Below are positions 47,001 to 55,285 of a stretch of DNA of 64,000 bases, piece by piece. Under the pieces are notes generated by a model. It was given only the letters and a program-made list of their open reading frames with translations. It was not told where the DNA came from and searched no databases. Location: NCBI GenBank assembly GCA_019358895.1, contig JAHHIG010000002.1, positions 620,001 to 684,000 on the forward strand. Direction: 5' to 3'. Position 1 is the stretch's first letter. Each line of letters opens with the position of its first letter. The translations under genes and the position numbers were made by a program. The stretch is from Tildeniella nuda ZEHNDER 1965/U140. GTDB taxonomy: Bacteria > Cyanobacteriota > Cyanobacteriia > Leptolyngbyales > Leptolyngbyaceae.

Positions 47001-49748
47001 GTCGGCATAGTTGGGCTTGAGGGCGATCGCTTTTTCGTAATGCGCGATCGCGTCGTCAATGCGGTCTTGCTCCTGAAGCGCGACTGCCAGATTGTTGTAA
47101 GTGTCATAGTTGTCAGAATTGGTTGCCAGTGCACGACGATAGGCAGCGATCGCTGCGTCAAAGTGCCGCTCCTGATGAGCAATCATGCCCAACAAATGCC
47201 ATGCATCCGACTGCTCTGGCTGCTTCTCTAAAACTTGACGACACAGCCGCTCTGCCTCGCGGTAGCGCCCTGCTTGATGATGGCGCACAGCCTCTTTGAG
47301 TGCCTGTGGCAGTGGGGAGTGGGGAGCGGGGAGTGGAGGGTCGGTGGTGGAGTGTCTTAAATGGCTCTCTCTGCTTCCCGTGCCTCCCGTGCTTCCCGTG
47401 CCTCCCGTGCTTCCCGTGCCTCCCCCGCCCGCTTTCTGCCTCTGCGTCTCTGCGTCTCTGCGGTTCCCCACGTGTCCTTCAATCAATGCTCCCTTCACTG
47501 CCTCTAAAACACCGTCCCAATCGCCGTATGCAGGCTGACGAAACAAATGCATAGTGGGATACCAGGGGCTATCGTCTCGTTGTTGCATCCAGCGCCAGTC
47601 GGGAGCGAACGGCAGCAACAGCCAGACGGCTTTGCCTAAAGCGCCTGCCAGATGCGCGATCGCGGTATCAACACTAATAACGAGATCAAGCTGATGAATG
47701 ATGGCAGCGGTATCAACAAAATCTTGGAGATGTTCCCGCAAATCGTGCACATTGGCAGGTGCTTGCAAGTGCTGCTGATCTAGCAGAGATGGCTCTTTTT
47801 GCAGGCTGTAGAGTGTGACATTGGGCAACGCTGCCAATGTTAGCAGCAACTCTAGCGGACAGGCACGGCAGCGATTGTAGGGGTTCTGCGGGTTGCCTTG
47901 CCAGACGATGCCGATTTTGAGAGAGGAGTGAGGGGTGAGGAGAGAGGAGTGAGGGGAGGAGGGATTACCGGATATTGGTAGTTCGAGGTAAGGGATAGCG
48001 GCGGGAATAGTCTCCAGCGTGGTGCCGAAGAGGTAGGGGAGGCTCATCAGAGGAGCATGAACATCAAAGGCTGGGAGAGGCGTACCGTAGGGAATGAGCT
48101 GCTGAATGCCTGCAACGCCCTGTAGCAGATTGATCAGAAGAGGTTGACACTCGACGATGACTTGTCCGCCACGCTGGGCAACCAGTGATGCATAGCGAAT
48201 AAACTGAATGGTATCGCCCATGCCCTGTTCGGTGTAGAGCAGGATGGTTTTGCCGTCTAATGGAGTCCCGTCCCAGCGGGGTTGGGGGAACGATCGCGGT
48301 GGGTTTTGCTCCTGAAATTTGCTCCACTGCAAGCGCCATTCGTAGCCAGCAAAGCCTTGCGCTAAATCACCAGTAAACAGTTGAGTGAGGGCTTTGTTCC
48401 ACTGCGCTTCCACAAACTCTGGATTGAGCGCCAGTGCCTGTTCGTAGGCGGCGAAGGCAGCTTCAATGTCACCGTGATTACGTCGAGCAATGCCGAGGTT
48501 GTTGTAAGCGCCTGTGTAATCGGGCTGAACCGCGATCGCTGCTTCCAAATGCTCAAACGCCTCTGTAAACTCACCTTCCTGCTGGAGCAAATTGCCCAAA
48601 TTGCTACGAATTTCGGCATAGTTGGGATTGATCGCCAGCGCCTGACGGTAACAGTCGATCGCCGCTTCCAGCTTGCCTTGATCCTGGTAGGTGTTGCCCA
48701 GGTTGTTATGCACTTCTGCGTAGTCGAGTCGAATGGCAAGCGCTTCGTGAAAGTGAGCGATCGCCTCGTCAAACTTGCGCTGTTCTTTCAGCACTGAACC
48801 CAGGTTGCTGTGTGCTTCGGCAAAGCGCGATCGCAAGGTGAGTGCCCGCTGGTAATGCGTGATCGCCTCATCAAACTTGCCTTGTTCCTGTAAGGCATTA
48901 CCCAGATTGTTGTGTACTTCGGGGTAATCATCCCGCAGCGTCAGCGCATCGTTGTAAGCCGCGATCGCCTCGTCTAGCTTGCCCTGCTGCTGCAAAGCAT
49001 TTGCCAGCCCATGATATGCCTCGGCATACGTTGGTTTGAGCGCGATCGCCTGCTGATAGTGACCGATCGCCGCTTCCAAATGACCCTGCTGCTGAAGCGT
49101 ATTACCCCATGCATGGTGAGCTTCAGGATAGTTAGCTTTGAACGCGATCGCCTGTTGATAGTAATGAGTTGCGTCTTCTAAGTGCCCTTGACGCTGAAGT
49201 GCGACTCCCAGATTATGGTGAGCCTCTGCATAATTGGGCTTCAAAAGAATCGCTTCTCGATAGCGGGCGATCGCGTTTTCTAGCTGTCCCTGGTCTTTCA
49301 GCGCAATACCCAGGTTGTTGTGCGCTTCGGGGTAGTGCGGTCGCAGGATGAGCGCTTGCTGGTATACGGCGATCGCTCCGTCCAAATCACCTAACTCTTT
49401 GAGTGCATTGCCGAGATTGTTCAACGCTTCTACATGATCGGGCTGAAGAGTGAGTACCTGCTGATAGTGCGCGATCGCCGCTTCTAGTTTGCCCTGCCCC
49501 TTCAAGGCGATGCCCAGGCTGTTGTACGCATCCGGGCTATCAGGTTGCAGGGTTAAGACTGTTTCAAAGCAGGCGATCGCGTCTTCAAAGCGGCTTTGCT
49601 GATAGACCAAGGCACCCAAAAGATTCAGTGCATCTACCGCACGTGGCTGCTGTGCAATGATCTGGCGGTAGGCAGATTCCGCCTCAGCAGTGCGTCCATT
49701 ACGATGAAGTTGTAGTGCAGCAGTCAACGAGTCGGGGGGAAGCGTCAT
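44049..49748 (-). CDS. Giant three-module TPR-glycosyltransferase
   Basis: 1899 residues in three consecutive modules, each a run of TPR repeats (YNNLGIALKGQGKLEAAIAH and variants) followed by a GT-B-like domain of the GT9/ADP-heptosyltransferase type. The glycosyltransferase domains begin near residues 500, 1105 and 1640. They share DGKTILLYTEQGMGDTIQFI, a central KIGIVWQGNPQNPYNRCRAC and LVISVDTAIAHLAGALGK. Modules are joined at ~760-813 and ~1353-1423 by linkers made of dispersed repeats. Linker 1 has NRRDAETQRQKA, Thr-Gly-Ser-Thr-Gly-Gly and PHSPLP; linker 2 has NRRGAETRRRKA, SRQRSAV and Pro-His-Thr-Pro. This suggests three tandem genes fused through their spacers. The acceptor is unknown; protein or exopolysaccharide glycosylation is possible. 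Confidence 0.9.
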   Translation of the reverse strand: MTLPPDSLTAALQLHRNGRTAEAESAYRQIIAQQPRAVDALNLLGALVYQQSRFEDAIACFETVLTLQPDSPDAYNSLGIALKGQGKLEAAIAHYQQVLTLQPDHVEALNNLGNALKELGDLDGAIAVYQQALILRPHYPEAHNNLGIALKDQGQLENAIARYREAILLKPNYAEAHHNLGVALQRQGHLEDATHYYQQAIAFKANYPEAHHAWGNTLQQQGHLEAAIGHYQQAIALKPTYAEAYHGLANALQQQGKLDEAIAAYNDALTLRDDYPEVHNNLGNALQEQGKFDEAITHYQRALTLRSRFAEAHSNLGSVLKEQRKFDEAIAHFHEALAIRLDYAEVHNNLGNTYQDQGKLEAAIDCYRQALAINPNYAEIRSNLGNLLQQEGEFTEAFEHLEAAIAVQPDYTGAYNNLGIARRNHGDIEAAFAAYEQALALNPEFVEAQWNKALTQLFTGDLAQGFAGYEWRLQWSKFQEQNPPRSFPQPRWDGTPLDGKTILLYTEQGMGDTIQFIRYASLVAQRGGQVIVECQPLLINLLQGVAGIQQLIPYGTPLPAFDVHAPLMSLPYLFGTTLETIPAAIPYLELPISGNPSSPHSSLLTPHSSLKIGIVWQGNPQNPYNRCRACPLELLLTLAALPNVTLYSLQKEPSLLDQQHLQAPANVHDLREHLQDFVDTAAIIHQLDLVISVDTAIAHLAGALGKAVWLLLPFAPDWRWMQQRDDSPWYPTMHLFRQPAYGDWDGVLEAVKGALIEGHVGNRRDAETQRQKAGGGGTGSTGGTGSTGGTGSRESHLRHSTTDPPLPAPHSPLPQALKEAVRHHQAGRYREAERLCRQVLEKQPEQSDAWHLLGMIAHQERHFDAAIAAYRRALATNSDNYDTYNNLAVALQEQDRIDDAIAHYEKAIALKPNYADAHNNFANALRHKGRTDEAIAHYQQAIAIRPNYADAHNNLGLIYFAQGSFEQAAACYRQAIAVKPDFPQAHNHLGNALKELGDFDQAIAHYERAIALKPDYAKAFNNWGNIFRDRGALQEAVHYYNRATAIEPDFAEAHWNKALTLLLNGELQPGFAEYEWRWQVKLPTFQPQRPFSQPRWDGSSLNGKTIFLHAEQGMGDMIQFVRYVPLVAQRGGRIILECHAPLMNLFKSLPDIQAIVSYGSAPPAFDVHAPLMSLPNILGISLDTIPADIPYLQLPTSDTLPSPHSSLKIGIVWEGNPQNPYNRTRACPLDQLLSLTDVPDITLYSLQKELSPDDQAQLQTYPHVHDLREHLHDFVDTALLINQLDVIIAVDTSVAHLAGALGKTVWLLLPFAPDWRWMLKRDDSPWYPTMRLFRQSVYGDWGSVMGAVKEALIEREAVGNRRGAETRRRKAVSRQRSAVSRQPSAVTQNSPTPHTPLPTPHTPLPTPHTPLPTPHTPLPTPHSLISSALQHYHHGKFAEAERVCRQILQQQPDRVEALQILGVALCGAGRSGAAIPYLQRVVQLQPDAAEAWCNLGTALQEEGRHEEAIAHFNRAIALKPDYADAHYNLALVLQAQDRLEDALFHSQQAIALKPEFADAYYNQGFLLRRLGLVEAAIAHYGTAIQLAPDSAGAHKNLGHALLLTGALQQGFQEYEWRWRQAGWEPRAFSQPLWDGSPLDGKTVLLHAEQGFGDTIQFIRYAALVRDRGGRVIVECQPALLRLLETGAGIDQLLAQGTSLPTFDVHAPLLSLPHLLGTTLETIPASVAYLSSPTDRSLRLETPLGTRFKVGIAWTGNPEHKNNRDRACAIDQFQRLCELPGVSFFSLQKGAAVADLQTLAPLPIQDLSQSLHDFADTAAAIAQLDLVITIDTAVAHLAGALGKPVWLLLSFAPDWRWLLERDDSPWYPTMRLFRQRQRGSWQGVFERVAADLWLLAECQQ
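45480..45690 (-). repeat. Repeat-derived linker between modules 2 and 3
   Basis: Contains, in order on the coding strand, the CGCAGAGACG motif, GTCAGCG-family units and a long ACTCCCC-family array. All are translated in the TPR-glycosyltransferase gene. Confidence 0.9.
47305..47470 (-). repeat. Repeat-derived linker between modules 1 and 2
   Basis: Contains the CGCAGAGACG motif, 9-bp Gly-Thr-Gly-Ser-type units and a short ACTCCCC-type array. The families follow the same order as in linker 2, with a different middle component. Confidence 0.9.
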
Positions 49749-50248
49749 TGGCAGGATTCCTATCCTGTGCTGTCTGGCAATTTATTCTACCCGTCGCATA
49801 GCAGCTAGTAACGCCCTGCGTAATGCCCTGTAATGTGAAGGCGGTCAAGGAGGCAGGAGCAGGGGAAGCAAGGGAGCAGGGGAAGCAGGGGAAGCAAGGG
49901 AGCAGGGGAGCAGGGGAAGCAGGGGAAGCAAGGGAAGCAGGAGAGGGAGCCATTCAACACTTCTTCCTACACCCCACACCCCACACCCCACACCCCACAC
50001 CTGTCTCACTACCGCCCCTGGGCATACGGCTTTCCCTACTGCCATAGCGGCGTTGCCAGCGATAGAGTAACAGTAATTAGAACACAAAAGTACATACGGT
50101 CTCATGGGGAGCCGAACCCCACTACTGCAACTGATCCGATTCATCACAACTGAGGATCTGGGCTACAGCGATGTCCTTCTAACCACCGCCTCTTGCTCTG
50201 TCAGTTGTCTCATTCATCGCTACAAACGGCGTGGTAGGAGAACCAATC
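49749..50248. other. Intergenic gap with composite short repeats before clpC
   Basis: About 500 bp. From 49850 to 49950 it is GGGGAAGCAGGGGAAGCAAG-type sequence, and from 49963 to 50005 it is ACACCCCACACCCC. The rest carries promoters for the leftward TPR gene and rightward clpC, which were not assigned. No RNA gene was recognised; a GGGGAGCCGAACCCC stretch at 50105 was considered and rejected as a tRNA. Confidence 0.6.
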
Positions 50249-52783
50249 ATGTTTGAACTATTCACAGAAAAAGCTATCCGGGCAGTCATGTTGTCCCAGG
50301 AAGAAGCCCGTCGTCAGGGGCATAACCTGGTGGGTACTGAGCAGATACTGCTAGGCATTCTTCGAGAAGGCACGAGCCTTGCCGCTCAACTATTAACGAA
50401 ATTGGGCATCACGTTAGATGCTGCACGCCTTGAGTGCGAAAAGATGACCGGACGCGGGACGGGTACCATCCCTGCTGAACTGCCGTTTACTCCTAGAGTG
50501 AAGCGGATGTTTGCCGAAGCAATGCAGCAAGCCAAGCAGCTTGGGCAAAATCACGTCAGTCCTGAACATTTGCTGCTGGCACTGACTCAAGGCAATGAAA
50601 CGGTTGCTATCAAAGTACTGCAAAATTTGAGTGTCGATGCATTGGCTGTTCAAGACCATATGCTTCAGGCGATCGGCTCCCAAACGATCGGAGAAGCTGT
50701 CGCCGCTTCGGTTGGAGGCGGACAAAACGACTCCTTCAATCGTGGCAACGCACAAGCTGTAACACTGGAAGAATTTAGCACAAACCTGACGAAACTGGCT
50801 GCTGAAGGCAAGCTTGATCCCATCGTGGGTCGCCAATCTGAAATCGAGCGGGTCGTCCAAATTCTCGGTCGCCGCACGAAAAACAACCCTATTCTGATTG
50901 GGGAACCCGGTGTGGGCAAGACTGCGATCGCCGAAGGACTCGCCCAGCGGATTGTCAACCGCGACGTGCCCGAAAATCTGGAAAACAAGCAGGTTGTCAG
51001 TTTAGACATGGGCGCGCTCATCTCTGGCACACGCTTTCGGGGCGACTTTGAAGAACGCCTGAAGAAAGTGGTGGAAGAGGTGCAAACCAACGGCAACATC
51101 ATCCTGTTCATCGACGAAGTGCACACGCTGGTTGGTGCAGGTGGCACAGAAGGCGGTATGGATGCCGCCAACCTGCTCAAGCCTGCACTAGCACGAGGTG
51201 CAATGCAATGCTTGGGTGCCACGACGCTGGATGAATATCGCCAGTACATTGAGCGTGATGCTGCGCTAGAACGTCGTTTTCAGCCTGTCAAAGTAGCTGC
51301 ACCTAGCGTGACTGAAACGATCGAGATTCTGTTCGGCTTGCGCGATCGCTACGAGCAGTTCCACAAGGTCAGAATCGAAGATACCGCACTGGTTGCTGCT
51401 GCGACGCTCTCCGATCGCTACATTGCCGATCGGCATCTACCCGACAAGGCGATCGACCTCATTGATGAAGCGGGTTCTCGCGTCCGACTGGCACACACCC
51501 AGCACTCACCTACCAAAGCGTTTCGCAAAGAACTGCGGCAGGTGACAAAGGATAAAGAAGAAGCTGTCAATGCTCAAGATTTCGACACGGCTGGAAAACT
51601 GCGCGATCGAGAGTTGGAGCTAGAAGCACAGATCAGCGGTCAGCGGTCAGCGGTTAGCGGTCAGCAGACGAAAGAGGCGGAGGGAACACTTTCCGACTCC
51701 CCACTCCCTACTCCCCACTCCCCGTCTGTTACTGAAGACGACATCGCCCATATTGTCGCCTCATGGACAGGCGTTCCTGTTCGGAAACTCACCGAATTGG
51801 AGTCAGAGCAATTACTGTACCTGGAAGATGCGCTGCATGAGCGGGTCATTGGTCAGGATGAGGCAGTTAAAGCCGCTTCACGGGCGTTGCGACGGGCACG
51901 GGTGGGGCTGAAGAGTCCCGATCGCCCGATCGCTAGCTTCTTCTTTTCGGGTCCTACAGGTGTGGGCAAAACGGAACTAGCAAAAGCTCTAGCAGCCAAT
52001 GTCTTTGGTTCTGAAGATGCCATGATTCGACTCGATATGTCTGAGTTTATGGAAGGGCACACGGTGTCCAAACTCATCGGTTCACCTCCCGGCTACGTTG
52101 GTTATGGTGAAGGCGGACAGTTGACCGAAGCAGTACGGCGCAAGCCTTACTCGGTGGTGCTCTTCGACGAAATCGAGAAGGCTCATCCCGATGTATTCAA
52201 CCTCATGCTGCAACTGCTGGATGAGGGTCGTTTGACCGATGCTCAAGGGCGTACCGTTAACTTCAACAACACGCTGGTCATCATGACCTCTAACGTCGGT
52301 TCCAGAGTGGTTGAAAAAGGTGGCAGTGGGTTTGGCTTTGAGTTTGCCAGTCAGGCTGATGCCCAATACAGCCGGATGCAAGCATCGGTAAACGAAGAGC
52401 TGAAACAGGTCTTCCGTCCCGAATTCCTGAATCGTCTGGATGAGATCATCGTCTTCCGTCAACTGACTCGTGACGAAGTGAAGCAAATTGCTGATCTGCT
52501 CATCCGTGACGTAGCGACCAATCTCACCGATCGCGGCATTGCCCTGCAAGTCACCGATCGCGTCAAGGATCGCTTGGTGGTGGAAGGCTACAATCCTAGC
52601 TACGGTGCCCGATCGCTTCGTCGAGTCATTACCCGCCTGCTCGAAGATGCTCTAGCAGAAGCATTGCTGTCAGGAACCATCAAGGATGGGGATACGGCGA
52701 TCGTTGATCTAGATGATGACAATAACGTTGTGGTTCATCCGGCAACGCAAGCAGAACGATTACTGGAATCGATCGTCGCTTAA
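50249..52783 (+). CDS. clpC: Clp protease ATPase subunit ClpC (Hsp100)
   Basis: 844 residues from the ATG at 50249, the family start ([18 protein letters not shown]), with TAGGAGA upstream. Two N-terminal Clp repeats are followed by AAA-1 with [15 protein letters not shown] (~220), a UVR-type linker ([18 protein letters not shown]) and AAA-2 with [15 protein letters not shown] (~568). It unfolds proteins for the ClpP protease. At ~460-493, just after the UVR motif, a repeat-derived insertion (SGQRSAV then [11 protein letters not shown]) replaces a naturally variable loop before [15 protein letters not shown]. The C-terminal region differs in detail from the best-known ClpC ([17 protein letters not shown]), so this may be one of two ClpC paralogues. 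Confidence 0.95.
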   Translation: MFELFTEKAIRAVMLSQEEARRQGHNLVGTEQILLGILREGTSLAAQLLTKLGITLDAARLECEKMTGRGTGTIPAELPFTPRVKRMFAEAMQQAKQLGQNHVSPEHLLLALTQGNETVAIKVLQNLSVDALAVQDHMLQAIGSQTIGEAVAASVGGGQNDSFNRGNAQAVTLEEFSTNLTKLAAEGKLDPIVGRQSEIERVVQILGRRTKNNPILIGEPGVGKTAIAEGLAQRIVNRDVPENLENKQVVSLDMGALISGTRFRGDFEERLKKVVEEVQTNGNIILFIDEVHTLVGAGGTEGGMDAANLLKPALARGAMQCLGATTLDEYRQYIERDAALERRFQPVKVAAPSVTETIEILFGLRDRYEQFHKVRIEDTALVAAATLSDRYIADRHLPDKAIDLIDEAGSRVRLAHTQHSPTKAFRKELRQVTKDKEEAVNAQDFDTAGKLRDRELELEAQISGQRSAVSGQQTKEAEGTLSDSPLPTPHSPSVTEDDIAHIVASWTGVPVRKLTELESEQLLYLEDALHERVIGQDEAVKAASRALRRARVGLKSPDRPIASFFFSGPTGVGKTELAKALAANVFGSEDAMIRLDMSEFMEGHTVSKLIGSPPGYVGYGEGGQLTEAVRRKPYSVVLFDEIEKAHPDVFNLMLQLLDEGRLTDAQGRTVNFNNTLVIMTSNVGSRVVEKGGSGFGFEFASQADAQYSRMQASVNEELKQVFRPEFLNRLDEIIVFRQLTRDEVKQIADLLIRDVATNLTDRGIALQVTDRVKDRLVVEGYNPSYGARSLRRVITRLLEDALAEALLSGTIKDGDTAIVDLDDDNNVVVHPATQAERLLESIVA

Positions 52784-52806
52784 AAGCTGCTCAATCTCTA
52801 ATCTAT

Positions 52807-52836
52807 GCCCTGCACTTCAACGGTGTAGGGCTTTTT
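52807..52836 (+). terminator. Intrinsic terminator after clpC
   Basis: GCCCTGCAC (52807-52815) pairs with GTGTAGGGC (52823-52831), with one G-U pair, and is followed by TTTTT. It lies 24 bp after the clpC stop. Confidence 0.85.
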
Positions 52837-52862
52837 CATAGTAATGGCTGGATTTTGAAAAG

Positions 52863-53123
52863 ATGCAGATGTTTCTCGCTAATGACCTACACCAGAGAGA
52901 TTTAGCTACACAATTTCTTGCTCAAAGTAGCCTTCCTTCAAAGGCGAAGGTAGACGCAATCCACATTGCAGTCGCTACCATACACAGCATGGATTAGCTG
53001 TTAACCTGGAATCACAAACATATTGCTAATGCTCAAATTCAGGGGAAGTTGGTGGAGATTAGTCTCGACTTTGGCTATGTGCTGCCTATCCTTTGCACAC
53101 CCAACGAACTAATGAGAGATTAG
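52863..53123 (+). pseudogene. Decayed PIN-domain (VapC-like) toxin gene
   Basis: In one frame from 52863 to a TAG at 53121-53123 the translation matches the C-terminal half of a cyanobacterial PIN family: KAKVDAIHIAVATIHSMD, then a TAG at 52995-52997, then LLTWNHKHIANAQIQGKL and GYVLPILCTPNELMRD. From memory of the family the TAG replaces a tyrosine codon (MDYLLTW). The N-terminal half, with the first conserved acidic residue, is missing; the recognisable part begins shortly after the clpC terminator. The remaining frame ends three bases before the antitoxin-like gene, the usual spacing of the pair. The toxin is therefore truncated and broken. Confidence 0.85.
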
Positions 53124-53126
53124 GTC

Positions 53127-53354
53127 ATGTGGACAGATGAGATCGTTGAAGAGATTCACCGAATTCGTGAAGAGTATGCGAAATCCTTCAACTATGATTT
53201 GGGCGCAATCTTTGCAGACCTACGCAAGAAAGAAGCAGAAAGTGGCAGAGAAGTCGTGAACTTATCGCGGAAGCGCGGTCTAACAACACGTTGGAGCGGA
53301 CAGGCAAGGGATCTTGGTGAAGATGCAAAGGATACTAGCCGTCACTCAACTTAG
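53127..53354 (+). CDS. Antitoxin-like partner of the broken PIN gene
   Basis: 75 residues. The first ~50 (MWTDEIVEEIHRIREEYAKS, FNYDLGAIFADLRKKEAESG, REVVNLSRKR) match a small helical protein normally encoded directly after a PIN-domain gene in cyanobacteria, the presumed antitoxin. That family usually ends near residue 50. The extra ~25 residues (GLTTRWSGQARDLGEDAKD) look like read-through into non-coding sequence, perhaps after loss of a stop. The gene is intact in its conserved part while the toxin is not, as expected when an antitoxin outlives its toxin. Confidence 0.8.
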   Translation: MWTDEIVEEIHRIREEYAKSFNYDLGAIFADLRKKEAESGREVVNLSRKRGLTTRWSGQARDLGEDAKDTSRHST

Positions 53355-53365
53355 CCGTTAGCTGA

Positions 53366-53551
53366 TCAAAAAAGCGGGGAAGCATCATTGCCGCCCCGCT
53401 TTTTGTTTTGATTGTCCGACTGGTCTTTCAGCTTTTGCCGCAGTGCTTGAAACTGCTTGCGGCGCTGTCGTTGGCGGGCAGAGCCGCCCTTGCCTTTGTC
53501 GTTTCGTCCTTCGCGGCGGGGAGACTCCCATCGCTTTAGTTGTTGTGCCAT
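53366..53551 (-). CDS. Possible small basic protein
   Basis: 61 residues, very basic (SPRREGRNDKGKGG, then RQRQRRKQFQALRQKLK). It resembles short Arg/Lys-rich proteins that bind nucleic acids, and the start MAQQLKRWES is preceded by a purine-poor stretch. Its last codons run through the hairpin at 53369-53404, which is unusual for a gene. Either the protein ends inside a terminator, or the ORF is spurious. Confidence 0.4.
   Translation of the reverse strand: MAQQLKRWESPRREGRNDKGKGGSARQRQRRKQFQALRQKLKDQSDNQNKKRGGNDASPLF
53369..53404. terminator. Perfect bidirectional terminator hairpin
   Basis: AAAAAGCGGGG (53369-53379) and CCCCGCTTTTT (53394-53404) form an 11-bp stem. T-runs fall on the 3' side on both strands, so it can end the antitoxin transcript rightward and a leftward transcript. 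Confidence 0.85.
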
Positions 53552-53771
53552 GAGGGGTAGGGGATGAGTGGTGAGGGGTACGGAGTGAGGGATCAGAAGT
53601 TTCTCTCACTATTGTAGAAATTTTTTTGGGTTGATCGCTGCCATTCAGTCAACTACGCTCTCAATGCGATCGTTTCCAGATTCTGATGCAACCTGATGTC
53701 ACGTACTCTTATTTTCCTATTTGAACTCAAAACCCTCACCGTGTCCCCTAAAATAGCCAGAGACCATCTCA
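53405..53771. other. Gap before ictB
   Basis: Apart from the possible small basic gene this region shows only GAGGGGTAGGGGATGAGTGG-type short repeat at about 53552-53592 and an AT-richer stretch up to ictB. No promoter was assigned. Confidence 0.4.
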
Positions 53772-55262
53772 ATGATTGGCGCACCTATGAACGCTCTCTG
53801 GCAACACCTGACATTATCGACGCTGTCGTTTGAGCAGTGGCGTAGTGCCAGTTATCTGAATCGCTTGCTGAGTCCACTACGACGTTGGCGGCAGAGTAGT
53901 TTTATGCTGCGGTGGGGCGATTTACTGGGAGCCGTTTTGGTGAGCCTGGTGTTTGCGATCGCCCCGTTTGTTTCAGACGACAAGAGTTCGCTTGCGGTCT
54001 TGCTCGTTGCCTGCGCTGGCTTCTGGGTGCTATTAACCGTGTCCGATGAGGATGCAACTGAGGTGCGAGCCGCGATCGATCCTCAAACAGAGCCGCGATC
54101 GCTCCAGCGCTTTTGGCATGATGTTACCAGTCCCGGTCGCTCGTCTCCATTGGCGACACCGATTCATTTTCTGGTCGTGCTGTATTGGGGGATTTCAGCC
54201 GCAGCAACTGCTTTGTCTCCGGTTAAACGAGCGGCATTTACAGGGTTGAGCAAGCTGACGCTCTACCTGATTTTATTTGCGCTGATGGCAAGGGTGCTGC
54301 GATCGCCCCGCGTCCGTTCGTGGGTGATTGGGATCTATTTACATGCGGCGCTGCTAGTCAGTTGTTATGGCATCCAGCAGAAAATCTCTGGGGTTGCCGC
54401 TCTCGCAACCTGGGTTGATCCGACCTCTCCTTCTGCCAAGGAACCGCGCGTTTACAGCTATTTGGGCAATCCGAATTTGCTGGCTGCGTATCTGCTGCCA
54501 GCGATCGCGCTGAGCATCGTTGCCGTCTTTGCTTGGCGACGGTGGGGACCGAAACTTCTGGCGATGACAATGGTTGTTGTGAACGCGACTTGCCTTTACT
54601 ACACAGGTAGTAGAGGTGGATGGATTGGCTTTGCCGTCATGATGCTCGTGCTCTTAGCGTTGCTGTTCCATTGGTGGAGTGTGGCTTTACCGCGCTTTTG
54701 GCGCACGCTAGCGTTGCCTCTTGGCTTGGGAACTATCGCCGCCGTGATTGTCTTAGCGGTTCTGGTCGTAGCGCCACTCCGCGATCGCTTCAGCACCATT
54801 TTCGTGGGACGCAACGACAGCAGCAATAACTTCCGCATCAATGTCTGGACAGCCGTCATCCAGATGATCCAAGACCGACCGATTCTAGGCATTGGTCCGG
54901 GTAACGTCGCCTTCAACAGCATCTACCCGCGCTACCAGCGCCCTCGCTTTAGTGCCCTCAGCGCTTACTCCATTCCGCTCGAAATTGCGGTTGAAACTGG
55001 CATTATCGGTCTCACCTGTTTTGTTTGGCTCTTGCTGGTCACGTTTAATCTTGGTTGGAGCCAACTACAGCGGTTGCGGACAGTGAGAAATCAGGATGGC
55101 TTCTGGCTCATGGGCGCGATCGCTACCCTCGTTGGATTGCTCGGTCACGGGTTGGTAGATACCGTCTGGTACCGTCCCCAGGTCAATACTCTTTGGTGGT
55201 TGATGATTGCTCTCATTGCGAGCTACTACAATCGAGCCGATGAACCGCAGGAAGAGGTATAG
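53772..55262 (+). CDS. ictB: IctB-family membrane protein (O-antigen-ligase superfamily)
   Basis: 496 residues, or 491 if the internal Met at 53787 (MNALWQHLTL) is the start, which fits the family better. Ten or more membrane helices are visible (LLGAVLVSLVFAIAPFV, LTLYLILFALMARVL, LLAAYLLPAIALSIVAVFAW). The Wzy/WaaL-type loop contains FVGRNDSSNNFRINVWTAV and GIGPGNVAFNSIYPRYQ. The family was first linked to bicarbonate accumulation in Synechococcus, but its members look like O-antigen ligases, so the biochemical role is open. It converges with smpB. Confidence 0.88.
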   Translation: MIGAPMNALWQHLTLSTLSFEQWRSASYLNRLLSPLRRWRQSSFMLRWGDLLGAVLVSLVFAIAPFVSDDKSSLAVLLVACAGFWVLLTVSDEDATEVRAAIDPQTEPRSLQRFWHDVTSPGRSSPLATPIHFLVVLYWGISAAATALSPVKRAAFTGLSKLTLYLILFALMARVLRSPRVRSWVIGIYLHAALLVSCYGIQQKISGVAALATWVDPTSPSAKEPRVYSYLGNPNLLAAYLLPAIALSIVAVFAWRRWGPKLLAMTMVVVNATCLYYTGSRGGWIGFAVMMLVLLALLFHWWSVALPRFWRTLALPLGLGTIAAVIVLAVLVVAPLRDRFSTIFVGRNDSSNNFRINVWTAVIQMIQDRPILGIGPGNVAFNSIYPRYQRPRFSALSAYSIPLEIAVETGIIGLTCFVWLLLVTFNLGWSQLQRLRTVRNQDGFWLMGAIATLVGLLGHGLVDTVWYRPQVNTLWWLMIALIASYYNRADEPQEEV

Positions 55263-55285
55263 AGGACTAACGTAAGCGCGATCGC

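Noticed and set aside
50100-50180. Possible tRNA around GGGGAGCCGAACCCC
   Set aside because: There is no T-arm GTTCGA consensus, no anticodon stem in the right place and no acceptor pairing. The GGGG/CCCC match is a short local hairpin only.
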